Shown here in pieces: positions 36,012 through 45,201 of a stretch of DNA of 64,000 bases (position 1 is its first letter; each line of letters starts with the position of its first letter). The position numbers and the translations under genes are program-made. The notes below the pieces were generated by a model that was given only the letters and a program-made list of their open reading frames with translations, was not told the origin of the DNA and did no database searches. Source of the DNA: Bacteroidaceae bacterium (lineage in GTDB: Bacteria > Bacteroidota > Bacteroidia > Bacteroidales > Bacteroidaceae); contig JAKSLM010000001.1 of assembly GCA_024401225.1 (NCBI GenBank), forward strand, positions 1-64,000, read 5' to 3'.

Positions 36012-37418
36012 TCATCGCGCACCTCCTTTCTCCATATGCTTGAAGCTGGCACCCTTTCGATTGATACGGCGATAGAAAAGGTCGTAAGTGAGGGTGATGC
36101 CAGCACGTGTAGGTCCTAACCATGTGAACCGATACTGACGCTCCTTGAAGAGGTCGGGATCGCCCTTGTAATCGTAATAGTACAGTCCGTCCTCTATGTT
36201 CTCGACCGGACAACCGTATACGAATGGATCGTACTTGGTACGGAATATGCCAAACTGTGCACCAAGTTCAAGACGCCAATGCTGATTGCGCTTTCCCAAT
36301 GGAATGACATATCCGAGTCCGAGGCCAGCACCAATACCCTCTCCTATCCAACCGTCGTCCTTGTTGCAACCGATCTGATAGAGGAAGGCATGTGCATAGG
36401 CTGACATGTAGAAACCCTTGAAGGCAGCCTTGCCATTCAGTATCTGCGAACCAGGGTAGTAGCTCTTGTTGCTGTTGCGGGTGTAATAGCGTGCCTCAAG
36501 TGTGTAATTGCGAAGCTCGAAGTACTTGTGGTTGGTAGTGTTGCCTATCCACCAAGGGCAATCGAACGATGCGCCAAGTGTCATGTGCCCATGGCGTGGA
36601 TAGTATTCGATGGCTACATTTGGTATTGGGCACCATCCATATTTCGGAACGAAAAGGGCATAAAGTAGAAGATTGGTCTTGAGCGAGAGTACCTCACGGC
36701 GCTGCATGTCGTCAGTCACTTCCTGCTCATTATAGATGCCTAAATGAAGAGGAGGAGTATCGATATAGGCATTAGTATTGACATGCACAGAGAGGTCGAG
36801 TGCCGACTTTATCGGTTTGATGATGCCCGCTGATACCTTGTCGGTAGCAAGAATACGTACAGCACGTGTCTGTGGGAAAAACTCCTTGAGCATGCGATTC
36901 CAGATACGACCACCTTCAAGCTGCTGCATCTGTCGCTTGAGCAGAGGGTAGTCGGTGCGATAGCGGTCGAATGTGGAGCGAACCTTTGAGTAGTCAGGAT
37001 CGTTGGCCTTGAGCATAAGCATAAGCACATACTCATAATCCTCAGGCACGGCATCAAACTTGATACGTGACACATCAAATCCATGAGAAGAAAGATAAGC
37101 AGTAGCAGCTTTACGACGATTGTCAGCAAGGCGAACATTGTTGTCCCAAGGTCCTTCAGGCGATGTAGAGGCACGTCCCCATATCACGCCATCGATGCCA
37201 ATAGCATTAAGTTGAGGAAGGAGCGAATCTACAATCCAGATGGAGTCGTTCTTCGAAATGTCAGTACGATTGACTTGAAAAATAACAGGACGTGACTGTT
37301 CGAAGAAAATAGAATCGGTCATAATCTGTCCGTATGCGGTTGTAGAAACAATCGTACATACGAGCAAGGCAAAGCCCAGTCTAATGTGTGTTAATATTTT
37401 CTTCAATCTACTGACCAT
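36012..37418 (-). CDS. OmpA-like/DUF3575 outer-membrane protein
   Basis: A 468-aa protein with a signal peptide (IRLGFALLVCTIVSTTAYG). Residues ~45-170 resemble an OmpA-like region (VRLADNRRKAATAYLSSHGFD). The C-terminal ~230 residues form the DUF3575 outer-membrane beta-barrel (LSLKTNLLLYALFVPKYG, PNVAIEYYPRHGHMTLG, ending in GITLTYDLFYRRINRKG). Genes of this type open fimbrillin operons in many Bacteroidales, and the protein may be the pore, anchor or wall contact of the fimbria. It is the first gene of the operon: a -7 box lies 37 bases upstream and transcription runs leftwards. Confidence 0.8.
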   Translation of the reverse strand: MVSRLKKILTHIRLGFALLVCTIVSTTAYGQIMTDSIFFEQSRPVIFQVNRTDISKNDSIWIVDSLLPQLNAIGIDGVIWGRASTSPEGPWDNNVRLADNRRKAATAYLSSHGFDVSRIKFDAVPEDYEYVLMLMLKANDPDYSKVRSTFDRYRTDYPLLKRQMQQLEGGRIWNRMLKEFFPQTRAVRILATDKVSAGIIKPIKSALDLSVHVNTNAYIDTPPLHLGIYNEQEVTDDMQRREVLSLKTNLLLYALFVPKYGWCPIPNVAIEYYPRHGHMTLGASFDCPWWIGNTTNHKYFELRNYTLEARYYTRNSNKSYYPGSQILNGKAAFKGFYMSAYAHAFLYQIGCNKDDGWIGEGIGAGLGLGYVIPLGKRNQHWRLELGAQFGIFRTKYDPFVYGCPVENIEDGLYYYDYKGDPDLFKERQYRFTWLGPTRAGITLTYDLFYRRINRKGASFKHMEKGGAR

Positions 37419-37454
37419 AAAGCATTAGTCAACAATAATTGAATTATTGATTTG

Positions 37455-37462
37455 CAAAGATA
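37455..37462 (-). promoter_or_regulatory. Candidate -7 box of the fimbrial operon
   Basis: CAAAGATA on the plus strand reads TATCTTTG on the minus strand, matching TAnnTTTG, 37 bases before the DUF3575 ATG. I see no comparable box in the spacers further down the operon. Confidence 0.55.
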
Positions 37463-37624
37463 GTAGTTTTTAATGATATAAAAAGCCCTCAAAAGTTAAA
37501 TATTACATATTTACCCCCCCCCTCATGCGTATTATTGCACAGCAAATACGCATTTATTTCTTTATAAAAGAATAAAAGAAAACATCCAGAATTGTATTAC
37601 TTTCATTCTATACATTACGAGATA

Positions 37625-37682
37625 CACAAAGAGCAACACTCTGCCGTTCGACTAAGCGTCGCAGCAGAGTGTTGCTCTGTTT
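37625..37682. repeat. Dispersed hairpin repeat, copy 2 (terminator of the efflux operon)
   Basis: AGAGCAACACTCTGC and GCAGCAGAGTGTTGCTCT form a perfect stem around CGTTCGACTAAGCGTC. Inner sequence is identical to copy 1 at 16345-16402. It lies 86 bases beyond the stop of the TolC-like gene. Confidence 0.8.
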
Positions 37683-37686
37683 TGGA

Positions 37687-37752
37687 GATAAGATATACTA
37701 TGTTATTTAGGAGGATAGTATATCTTACGGCGGAAGATAGTATATCTTATTT
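37687..37752. repeat. AAGATATACTAT palindromic repeat, locus 1
   Basis: One left arm TAAGATATACTAT (689-701) and two right arms ATAGTATATCTTA (715-727 and 737-749). The first pair is a perfect 13-bp inverted repeat. The same arms recur at 51877-51945. Confidence 0.8.
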
Positions 37753-37767
37753 GCTATTTCTTACTAA

Positions 37768-39204
37768 TCATCTCAGCATTCCTGATGCCTTGAGGTACTT
37801 CGTGTTGGAAAGATTGAGGTTGCACTTTGCTTCGACCAGCTGGGCAGATGCCTTCTGCCAGAGGGTCTGTGCCTCGAAGAGGTCGCTGAGCGGTTCGGTG
37901 CCGACATCGTAGGCTTGCTTCGACATCTTCAGGTTTTCCTCAGCCTGAAGGAGCGACTTGTGTGCGATCTCCAGTTCCTTTGCCGACTCGGTAAGGTTGT
38001 TCTTGGCCTGCTGAAGCTCGAGGTTCATGAGTTCGTTGAGGTTGTCCTGCTCGAGCTGGGCAATCTGATACTGAACTTTGGCTGAACGCACTTTATGCTT
38101 TCCCTCGCCGAAGTGGAAGAGTGGCACCTTGAGGATAAGTCCCGCGGAGAATCCGAAGTTGTTGAGCATGGTCTGATTGAGGAAATGAATGCCGTTGGCG
38201 TAGCTGCCTCCTGCTGCAAGGACAAGGGAAGGAAGGAACTCGGAACGGGTGAGCTTGACATTCATTCGTGCCATCTCGGACTTGTCGGCAAGCAGCTCGT
38301 ACTCAGGGCGTGAAGTGATGTCGGAAGCATCGGTCAATGCAGGTGCTGACACTTCATCGACAGGAGCCACTTCAATCCGTTCCGTGAGAGGAATGCCGCA
38401 CACGTGGGCAAGGTTCATCTGCGCAAGGCGGTAGCCATTCTCTGCCTTTGTGATGGCGAGCTCGCTCTCGTTGAGTTTGACCTGCACCTTGAGGGCATCG
38501 TTGCGTGTCTTCATACCATGGCGAACGGCACCTTCCACATTCTTCTGCAACTCGATAAGGAGTGCATTGTAGGCTTTTGCCACCTCTCCCATCTCACGTG
38601 CACGAAGACAGAGGGCATAGGCTTCGTCGGTCTGCACAAGCACCTCGCTCTCGGAGAGGCGCACATTGGTAGCAGCCATCTTCTCGCCCAGGCGGCTCAT
38701 CTTGTATCCGGTATTGATCTTACCGCCCATGTAAAGAGGTTCGACAAACGAGATTCCGCCTGCGAATACGTTACCTATCTTAAGCTTCAGATAGTCGTCA
38801 GGCAACTTGAAGAGCGAAGCAATCTGTTCGCCCTGTGCCATGTATTGCCCAAGGAGAGCTGCAGCCTCAGGCGATGCCATGCCAATCTCCTGCACGATGC
38901 CTGCGGTTGCGCTACTTACAGCCTGAATGCCTTCGGCAAAGATGTCGGTAAGACCGAGGTTGAAGGTCTTGCTGCCGGTGCTGTACACATCGACTGCATT
39001 GGCTGAGAAATTTGGGAAGAAATTGCTGTAGATAGCCTTTGTATCGTGCTTCTGCTTCTCAATCTTAAGGCGGTCGGCATTGAGGGTTTTGTTATTGTCA
39101 AGAGCCTGCTGGCGCGCCTGTTGCAGGGTGAGTGTGGTCTGAGCGCTGGCTCCCTGCCACGAGAGGGCAGAGAGGAGGGCGCATACATATAGTATCTTTT
39201 TCAT
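37768..39204 (-). CDS. TolC-family outer-membrane efflux protein
   Basis: A 478-aa outer membrane factor. A signal peptide (ILYVCALLSALSWQGASA) precedes TTLTLQQARQQALDNNKTL, the typical TolC N-terminal helix. Two long helical halves follow, the second containing FGEGKHKVRSAKVQYQIAQL and ELEIAHKSLLQAEENLKMSK, and ending near SDLFEAQTLWQKASAQLVEA. It forms the outer-membrane channel of the tripartite pump encoded by the two genes upstream (RND transporter and membrane-fusion protein), the first only 6 bases away. A hairpin downstream probably terminates the operon. Confidence 0.92.
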   Translation of the reverse strand: MKKILYVCALLSALSWQGASAQTTLTLQQARQQALDNNKTLNADRLKIEKQKHDTKAIYSNFFPNFSANAVDVYSTGSKTFNLGLTDIFAEGIQAVSSATAGIVQEIGMASPEAAALLGQYMAQGEQIASLFKLPDDYLKLKIGNVFAGGISFVEPLYMGGKINTGYKMSRLGEKMAATNVRLSESEVLVQTDEAYALCLRAREMGEVAKAYNALLIELQKNVEGAVRHGMKTRNDALKVQVKLNESELAITKAENGYRLAQMNLAHVCGIPLTERIEVAPVDEVSAPALTDASDITSRPEYELLADKSEMARMNVKLTRSEFLPSLVLAAGGSYANGIHFLNQTMLNNFGFSAGLILKVPLFHFGEGKHKVRSAKVQYQIAQLEQDNLNELMNLELQQAKNNLTESAKELEIAHKSLLQAEENLKMSKQAYDVGTEPLSDLFEAQTLWQKASAQLVEAKCNLNLSNTKYLKASGMLR

Positions 39205-39210
39205 ATCAAC

Positions 39211-42200
39211 TTATTTTACTTTGAAGAACAATGCGTAGAGCACTGGGATGAAGATGAGGGTGACGATAGTGCCTACGAGGAGTCCACCCATGATGGTGAC
39301 TGCAAGGCTACCGAACATGGCATCAGGCACGAGCGGTATCATACCGAGGATGGTAGTGAGCGATGCCATCATCACAGGGCGAAGGCGCGACTTTGAGCTC
39401 TGGATGAGCGCTTCGCGTGCTGGGATGCCCTGACTGATCTCAAGGTTGATCTCATCCATGAGCACAATTCCGTTCTTGATCATCATACCTATGAGTCCGA
39501 GGACTCCGACTATGGCCACGAATCCAAATGGCTTGCCCGAGATGAGCACCGCTGGCATAACTCCCACAACTACAAGCGGAATGCAGCAGAAGATGACTGC
39601 AGGCTTGCGATAGTCCTTGAAGAGAAGGATGAGGATGAGAATCATGGTCACGATGGCCAATGGGAAGGCATTGAAGAGGTACTTCATACTCTGGGTGCTG
39701 GCCTTCTTTTCGCCCTCCCACGAGAGGGTGTAGCCTGCAGGGAGCTTTATATTCTCAATATCCTTGGCTATGGCGAGGCGAGCCTCCTCAGTTCCTACGC
39801 CCGAGCGAGGTGAGCATTGCATGCGCTGTGTGCGCTGTCCGTTGTAGCGCATCACAACTGGCTCTTCCCACTTGATGTCAATGTTGTTGGCCACCTGCTT
39901 GAGCGGAGTGGTCTGCGTGAGGCGTTCGATGAGGTCGTCCTTAGTCATGTTGCCCGACATAAGCTTCTGCAGATTAGCACGAGTGAAGACGCCCGATACG
40001 CTTGGCATGATACCGAACACGCGGGCATTATCGAGACGCTCTATGTCGGTACCATCAGGATTGGTCACCTTAACGTAGATGTTCTGCGGATGGATGCCAT
40101 CGTAGAATGTACCAACTGGAATACCGCCCGTGTACATCATCATGGAGAGCGAAATATCCTGACGACTCAGTCCGCTGGTACGTGCCGATGCTTGGTTGTA
40201 ATCGATCGAAAGGATTGGTACCAATGGTTCCCAGTCGGAAGTTTCGAGATATACCTTGTCCGAACGGCGGGCAATGGCAATTGCACTATCGGTAAGGCTA
40301 TGGAGCACAGCAGGATCAGGTCCGTGGAAGCATGCCTCGATAGGATACTTCTTGAACATGAGGTTGTAGCGCTTGAACTTGACGTATGCATCAGGGTAGC
40401 GGTCGCTTACCTCCTTCTGGAGTTCATCGATATGGTTGACAAGCTCGCCTGGCGATGTGACATCGATGATGAGTTCGCCGTAGGAAAGCGAAGGAGTGGC
40501 GATGGAGCGTACGAGATTGTAGCGTGATGGAGTACCGCCGATGCTGGTGGTTACGTTCTTGATGTAATCCTTCGACTGAAGGAGTTCGCGAATCTCGTTG
40601 AGATCCTTTCTCACCTGTGTAGAGTTGGCTCCTTCAGGCAACTTGTACTCCATGTACATCTGGTCGTACTCCATGTCAGGGAAGAAGGCCTGGTTGAGGT
40701 ACTTGTAGCATACGCCTGCAAAGCCTACAAGGAGTACGGCAACAACAACCGTAGAGATGCGGTGCCCGATGAGGAAGTTAAGTATCTTCTCAAGCACAAC
40801 GTACGACTTGCCCTTGTAGAGATCATCGTTGGCATCGGAAGCATCGTCGGCCGACTCGCCTCCAACGTAGCTCTTTGGGAGAAGGGTACGGTCGCACATG
40901 ATAGGCACATGAACCAATGCAAGCAACCAACTGAGCAGCAACGACACAGCAATAACGATAAAGAGGTCGCGCACGTAGACGCCCGCTGTGTCAGGGCTCA
41001 TGAAGATTGGGAAGAAGGCGAGGATGGCTATGAGCGTAGCGCCGAGGAGCGGCATCGCTGTCTTCTGACCGATCGAAGTAAGGCACTCTTCCCTACTCTT
41101 TCCCAGCTTCTTATCCACAAGGATTCCATCGACTATCACGATAGCATTATCGACCAGCATACCCATGGCAAGGATGAAGCTGGCAAGCGATACGCGCTGG
41201 AGGGTGCCATCGAATCCGTTGAGCACGAGGAACGAACCAAAGACGATGACCACGAGGCTGGATCCGATTATCATACCGCTCCTCAATCCCATGAAGAAGA
41301 TGAGCACGATGACTACGATGAGCACCGACTCGAGGAGGTTGATGAGGAAAGTGTTGAGGGCATTGCTTACACGCTCAGGTTGGAAGAACACCTTCTGGCA
41401 CTCAACGCCTACAGGCATGCGCTTCGTGAGTGACGCTACAGCACTTTCGACCTTCTTTCCCACCTTGAGGATGTCGAAGTCGGATGAACAGGCAATGGAG
41501 ATACCAAGGGCATGCTCGCCGTTGTAGGCCATCTCGTTGCGAGTGGTGCTTTCGTATGCCTTATATACTTTAGCAATATCACGCACACGAAGCTGATCAT
41601 CATCGTGGCCCTGGATAATCATGTTTGAAATGTCCTCAACATTATTGAACTTATCATCCACGGTGACACGCACACGGCGGTCGCCATTCTGGAAATATCC
41701 AGCATAGCTGGTCTTGTTCTGGTTGTTGAGTGTAGAGATAACTTCAGTAGGCAGCACACCAAGGTTTGCCATCTTCTCTTCCTGAAGTTCAATGTTGATG
41801 CACTCGGTGCTTTTGCCGTAAATCTCAACACGACTAACGCCTTCAATATCAGCGATGGTGCGTTTCATGAGTTCGGCGTAGGCAGAGAGGTCGCTGTCAT
41901 CAAGTCCATCGCCCGTGAGAGCATAAAACATGCCGTACACATCGCCAAAGTCGTCCTTCACCACACTGGTGCTTGCACCCGAAGGCAAGCGACTCTGGGC
42001 GTTAGTCACCTTGCGGCGCAGGAGGTCCCATTGCTGTTCCACATCCTGATCCTTGACGGTGGTCTGCAGTTCGACTGTGATGAGCGAAAGGTCGGAGAAG
42101 CACGCACTCTGGATATTTGAGACCGACGGCATCTCACGTATTGATTTCTCTATAGGATCGGCCACCTCAAGCTCCACCTGATGGGCAGAAGCTCCAGGAT

Positions 42201-42351
42201 AGGTCGTTACGACCATGGCCTGCTTGACCTTGATGGCTGGGTCCTCAAGCTTGGACATCTTATCGTACGACAAGATACCGCCAACCACAAGGATTACTAT
42301 CAGGAAGTTGATAAGGTTTCTGTTATCAAGAGCCCATTTACTGTAATTCAT
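39211..42351 (-). CDS. RND-family efflux transporter permease (AcrB type)
   Basis: A 1046-aa inner-membrane proton-driven exporter. The N-terminal helix (NRNLINFLIVILVVGGIL) and a periplasmic domain with IREMPSVSNIQSACFSDLSL precede helices 2-6 around residues 330-480. These include the helix-4 segment LASFILAMGMLVDNAIVIVDG, with the conserved Asp of the proton relay. A second duplicated half follows from about residue 530 and ends in GLLVGTIVTLIFIPVLYALF. Members of this branch export hydrophobic compounds, dyes, bile salts or antibiotics; the substrate cannot be read from sequence. It is co-transcribed with a membrane-fusion protein 20 bases upstream and TolC-like protein downstream. Confidence 0.95.
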   Translation of the reverse strand: MNYSKWALDNRNLINFLIVILVVGGILSYDKMSKLEDPAIKVKQAMVVTTYPGASAHQVELEVADPIEKSIREMPSVSNIQSACFSDLSLITVELQTTVKDQDVEQQWDLLRRKVTNAQSRLPSGASTSVVKDDFGDVYGMFYALTGDGLDDSDLSAYAELMKRTIADIEGVSRVEIYGKSTECINIELQEEKMANLGVLPTEVISTLNNQNKTSYAGYFQNGDRRVRVTVDDKFNNVEDISNMIIQGHDDDQLRVRDIAKVYKAYESTTRNEMAYNGEHALGISIACSSDFDILKVGKKVESAVASLTKRMPVGVECQKVFFQPERVSNALNTFLINLLESVLIVVIVLIFFMGLRSGMIIGSSLVVIVFGSFLVLNGFDGTLQRVSLASFILAMGMLVDNAIVIVDGILVDKKLGKSREECLTSIGQKTAMPLLGATLIAILAFFPIFMSPDTAGVYVRDLFIVIAVSLLLSWLLALVHVPIMCDRTLLPKSYVGGESADDASDANDDLYKGKSYVVLEKILNFLIGHRISTVVVAVLLVGFAGVCYKYLNQAFFPDMEYDQMYMEYKLPEGANSTQVRKDLNEIRELLQSKDYIKNVTTSIGGTPSRYNLVRSIATPSLSYGELIIDVTSPGELVNHIDELQKEVSDRYPDAYVKFKRYNLMFKKYPIEACFHGPDPAVLHSLTDSAIAIARRSDKVYLETSDWEPLVPILSIDYNQASARTSGLSRQDISLSMMMYTGGIPVGTFYDGIHPQNIYVKVTNPDGTDIERLDNARVFGIMPSVSGVFTRANLQKLMSGNMTKDDLIERLTQTTPLKQVANNIDIKWEEPVVMRYNGQRTQRMQCSPRSGVGTEEARLAIAKDIENIKLPAGYTLSWEGEKKASTQSMKYLFNAFPLAIVTMILILILLFKDYRKPAVIFCCIPLVVVGVMPAVLISGKPFGFVAIVGVLGLIGMMIKNGIVLMDEINLEISQGIPAREALIQSSKSRLRPVMMASLTTILGMIPLVPDAMFGSLAVTIMGGLLVGTIVTLIFIPVLYALFFKVK

Positions 42352-42371
42352 AACGAATGCTTGAAATTTAA

Positions 42372-43442
42372 TTACAACAATCCTCCAACGTTCGACTTTC
42401 TGTTGGACTTGATAACCTCAACATAGTCACCATCAGACAGATGATGAACTCCGCTTGACACGATCTGCATGCCGCTCTTCAACCCATCATCGATAGATGT
42501 GGTGCCATCGCGGTTGATGCTAGACACATGGACGGACTGTTTTGTGACCTTGCTCGAATTCTTTTCGTACACGAACACGTAGGTCTGTCCCTTCAGGTTG
42601 AACACAGCAGGCGATGGGACATTGATGACTCCCGATGACTCGGATGTGCGGCGCGCCGTTACCATGGTCGTAAGACCTGGAGTGATCATGTGGCGATCGA
42701 AGGCTCCGGAAATGCGAAGGCGCATGGTGTAAAGCTGACTGGCATTTGCCTCCTGGCTCACACGAACCACTTGGAGAGGGAACGTAACGCCTGGCACAAT
42801 GTCGAACGAGCAGTTGAAGTCAACCAACTGATCGCGATGGCTGAAGTCGCTTGATGGGAGCTTGATCTCGACCTCGATGTCGTTGCTACCAAAGATTGAC
42901 ACTACTGGCATTCCTGCACCTACAGTCTCACCAGTCTCGTGAAACTTGGTCTGGATGTAACCATCGATAGGAGCCGTAAGGCGTGTGTCAGCAAGCTGGT
43001 TCTTATGGTTGGAGAGTTTCTGTGTAATCTGTTCCAAGCCATAGCGTGCCTTATCGTAATTCTGAACTGTTGTATTGCCTTCGTTGTAGAGAGCTATGAC
43101 ACGTTCGCAGTCGGCCTTGATCTGCTCATATTCTGCCTGAGTGGCCTGGACCTGGAGGCGGTAATCGCGAGGATCCATCTCGGCAACGAGCTGCCCTCTG
43201 CGCACATAGTCGCCTTCCTTTACATGCATCTTCAATATTGATCCGCTCACACGAAAAGCCACATTGACAGTTTCGGCAGCTCTTGTCTTTCCTGCAAACT
43301 TGACTGGAGCCTGAGAGGCTGCATCGACGGTTTCAACAACGTTGACGAGTCTGACATCCTTAGCGGCTTCCTGCTTCTTGCCGCAACCGGTCAATAGGAT
43401 TAAAGCTGATACGGTGGCTGAAAACAATAATCTTCTATCCAT
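42372..43442 (-). CDS. RND efflux membrane-fusion (adaptor) lipoprotein
   Basis: A 356-aa periplasmic adaptor of the AcrA/HlyD type. Signal MDRRLLFSATVSALILLTGC with Cys20. The barrel-sandwich half-motifs are VSGSILKMHVKEGDYVRRGQ and LTAPIDGYIQTKFHETGETV, and an alpha-hairpin (DPRDYRLQVQATQAEYEQI) lies between them. It links the RND pump to the TolC channel. It is the first gene of the operon, divergent from an AraC-type regulator across 249 bases. Confidence 0.93.
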   Translation of the reverse strand: MDRRLLFSATVSALILLTGCGKKQEAAKDVRLVNVVETVDAASQAPVKFAGKTRAAETVNVAFRVSGSILKMHVKEGDYVRRGQLVAEMDPRDYRLQVQATQAEYEQIKADCERVIALYNEGNTTVQNYDKARYGLEQITQKLSNHKNQLADTRLTAPIDGYIQTKFHETGETVGAGMPVVSIFGSNDIEVEIKLPSSDFSHRDQLVDFNCSFDIVPGVTFPLQVVRVSQEANASQLYTMRLRISGAFDRHMITPGLTTMVTARRTSESSGVINVPSPAVFNLKGQTYVFVYEKNSSKVTKQSVHVSSINRDGTTSIDDGLKSGMQIVSSGVHHLSDGDYVEVIKSNRKSNVGGLL

Positions 43443-43527
43443 ACATTAATATATTTAAAAAAGTTTATACATTGATCTCATGCATTCGCAATGCTATGGC
43501 GGAATGCAAGGAGTAACGTTTTGTGTG

Positions 43528-43535
43528 CAAATTTA
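43528..43535 (-). promoter_or_regulatory. Candidate -7 box for the efflux operon
   Basis: CAAATTTA on the plus strand is TAAATTTG on the minus strand, 86 bases before the adaptor ATG, within the region shared with the divergent AraC gene. Confidence 0.5.
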
Positions 43536-43691
43536 GCAATAATTTCCAACATGATTAATGTATTTCCATTCATTCTATGAAGAAATTGGTCTATTTTTTC
43601 ATAAAAAAACTAAATTTTGTTGGTTTTATACGAAATATGTAGTTATTTTGTATTCAAAACAAAAGCATACAATCAGTCAAAAACAAACAAA

Positions 43692-44621
43692 ATGACCAAC
43701 GAAAACATAAAGATACTCAGACTGGACGCATACGAGAAGGTTATTCTGGATGCAGAAGAGAAGGACGTGCAGGTAGCAAGAACAGCCATGTTCCTATGCG
43801 AAGCAGGAAGCGTGGACATTATGCTGGACGGCGTGGCTTACCACATGGTGCAGAGCTCGCTCCTTGTGTACTTCCCGCTCAGCACTTTGAGAGTGACACA
43901 CAAGACGTTCGACTGCAAAGGCATCATGATAAGCGGCGACCTGGAAACGATTCAACCATTGCTGTACAAAATCTCAGACTTCAACGGTCTATTTCTCATA
44001 AGGAAGAATCCGCTGTGCCAGCTCAATTACCGTCAGGAGAAGAACATAAAGATGTACATCGAACTGATAGAGGACCTGATAATGCGCAGGAATGGAACCG
44101 TGGATTCGCAAAACGAACTGACAAATCAGATCAAGGCCATACGCAATCACCAGTCAGAGTTGCTGGGCAACAGTCTGATGCTGGAGATTGTGACTTGCTA
44201 CACAAAGTTCGATCCGCATGCACGCAACATGAACCGCAAAGAGGACGTGCTGCTCAAGTTCATCTCATCGCTCTACAAAAACTACAGAGAGGAGCACGAA
44301 GTGAACTACTACGCAGAGCAACAATGCCTTACAAGCCGATACTTCAGCGCCATAATACGCGACCAGTCGGGCAAGACTCCAAGCCAATGGATCGCAGCAG
44401 CGCTCCTGGTAGAGGCTAAGCAGATGCTTAGACAGTCGAGCAAGTCGATCAAGCAGATCTCTGAAATACTCCACTTCCCTAACCAGTCGTACTTCGGCAA
44501 ATGGTTCAAGAATCTCACAGGCATCGGTCCGTTGGAATATAAGAACGGAAAGGACGTACAGAAAAAAGAGGACACAGACTTCAACGACCTGGTAAAGAAT
44601 GGTAAATTAGTAATGCAATAA
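43692..44621 (+). CDS. AraC-family transcriptional regulator
   Basis: The open frame starts at 43617, but ATG 43692 (MTNENIKILRLDAYEK) lies after an AT-rich leader and is preferred, giving 309 aa. The C-terminal ~100 residues are the AraC double helix-turn-helix: VNYYAEQQCLTSRYFSAIIR (first HTH), GKTPSQWIAAALLVEAKQML, then SKSIKQISEILHFPNQSYF and GKWFKNLTGIGPLEYK, the family signature. The N-terminal part is a cupin-like effector domain (MLDGVAYHMVQSSLLVYFPL). It is divergent from the TolC/RND operon and is its likely regulator. A small lipoprotein gene follows after 18 bases. Confidence 0.88.
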   Translation: MTNENIKILRLDAYEKVILDAEEKDVQVARTAMFLCEAGSVDIMLDGVAYHMVQSSLLVYFPLSTLRVTHKTFDCKGIMISGDLETIQPLLYKISDFNGLFLIRKNPLCQLNYRQEKNIKMYIELIEDLIMRRNGTVDSQNELTNQIKAIRNHQSELLGNSLMLEIVTCYTKFDPHARNMNRKEDVLLKFISSLYKNYREEHEVNYYAEQQCLTSRYFSAIIRDQSGKTPSQWIAAALLVEAKQMLRQSSKSIKQISEILHFPNQSYFGKWFKNLTGIGPLEYKNGKDVQKKEDTDFNDLVKNGKLVMQ

Positions 44622-44639
44622 CAATACATCAACATAATT

Positions 44640-45119
44640 ATGAAGAAATTAGTAAAAACATTCCTGGCATTCATTGCATCGGCAGCAATATTCACTTCCT
44701 GTCTTCCTGAAGGCAAGAACTCGGCAACTATCACGTTCGTGGCTGTATTGGATTCGGATAGCATTTTCTACAGCGACCCTGCCGACAGCATATTCTCAAC
44801 TGACATCATCAAGGCTTTGACAAAGGAGAAGAAGCTGGGCTACGACTCACGTTTCCAAACCAGCGCCGAGTCGCAGATCTCTACCCAAGATGCCATATAC
44901 GATTGCTATAAGCAGGCTGAGACTCACTTCAAGCAGCACTTCACACCTGTCAATCTGAAATACGTGAAGGAGTGCATCTACAAGCTCAACCCTGATTCGC
45001 TCAACAAGTTGGGTTACACAAGTTCAGAAAGCATTCCTCTGGATGAATTCAAGATGAGAGCACAGGCTTTGGATCTCATGTACGGCAATTACATCATTAT
45101 TCCGCTTGACGTCAAGTAG
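44640..45119 (+). CDS. Small lipoprotein of unknown function
   Basis: A 159-aa protein with signal MKKLVKTFLAFIASAAIFTSC (lipidated Cys21). The mature part is acidic and helical (DIIKALTKEKKLGYDSRFQT, AIYDCYKQAETHFKQHF), without a recognised domain. It lies 18 bases after the AraC gene on the same strand and is probably co-transcribed with it. I do not recognise it. Confidence 0.65.
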   Translation: MKKLVKTFLAFIASAAIFTSCLPEGKNSATITFVAVLDSDSIFYSDPADSIFSTDIIKALTKEKKLGYDSRFQTSAESQISTQDAIYDCYKQAETHFKQHFTPVNLKYVKECIYKLNPDSLNKLGYTSSESIPLDEFKMRAQALDLMYGNYIIIPLDVK

Positions 45120-45201
45120 TTCCGTTTGACGTAAAAAAGAAAGCAGAAAGGATACTGCCCGATATCAAAAGTCATGAATCGGGCAAACTACTGCACACAC
45201 A

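Larger units (their letters stand above)
37419..37767. other. Intergenic region with two families of inverted repeats
   Basis: This 349-base gap separates the start of the fimbrial operon from the end of the efflux operon, both on the minus strand. It holds the fimbrial promoter box, a C8 tract near 37515, hairpin repeat copy 2 (37625-37682) and the AAGATATACTAT palindromes (37687-37752). No coding sequence was recognised. Confidence 0.7.

Noticed and set aside
35899..36213. Upstream extension of the DUF5119 protein to 36213
   Set aside because: It overlaps the DUF3575 coding region and places about 105 unstructured residues before a lipoprotein signal.
45156..45185. Hairpin TGCCCGAT/ATCGGGCA before the lyase gene
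   Set aside because: No T-run follows; too little to call a terminator or regulatory RNA.
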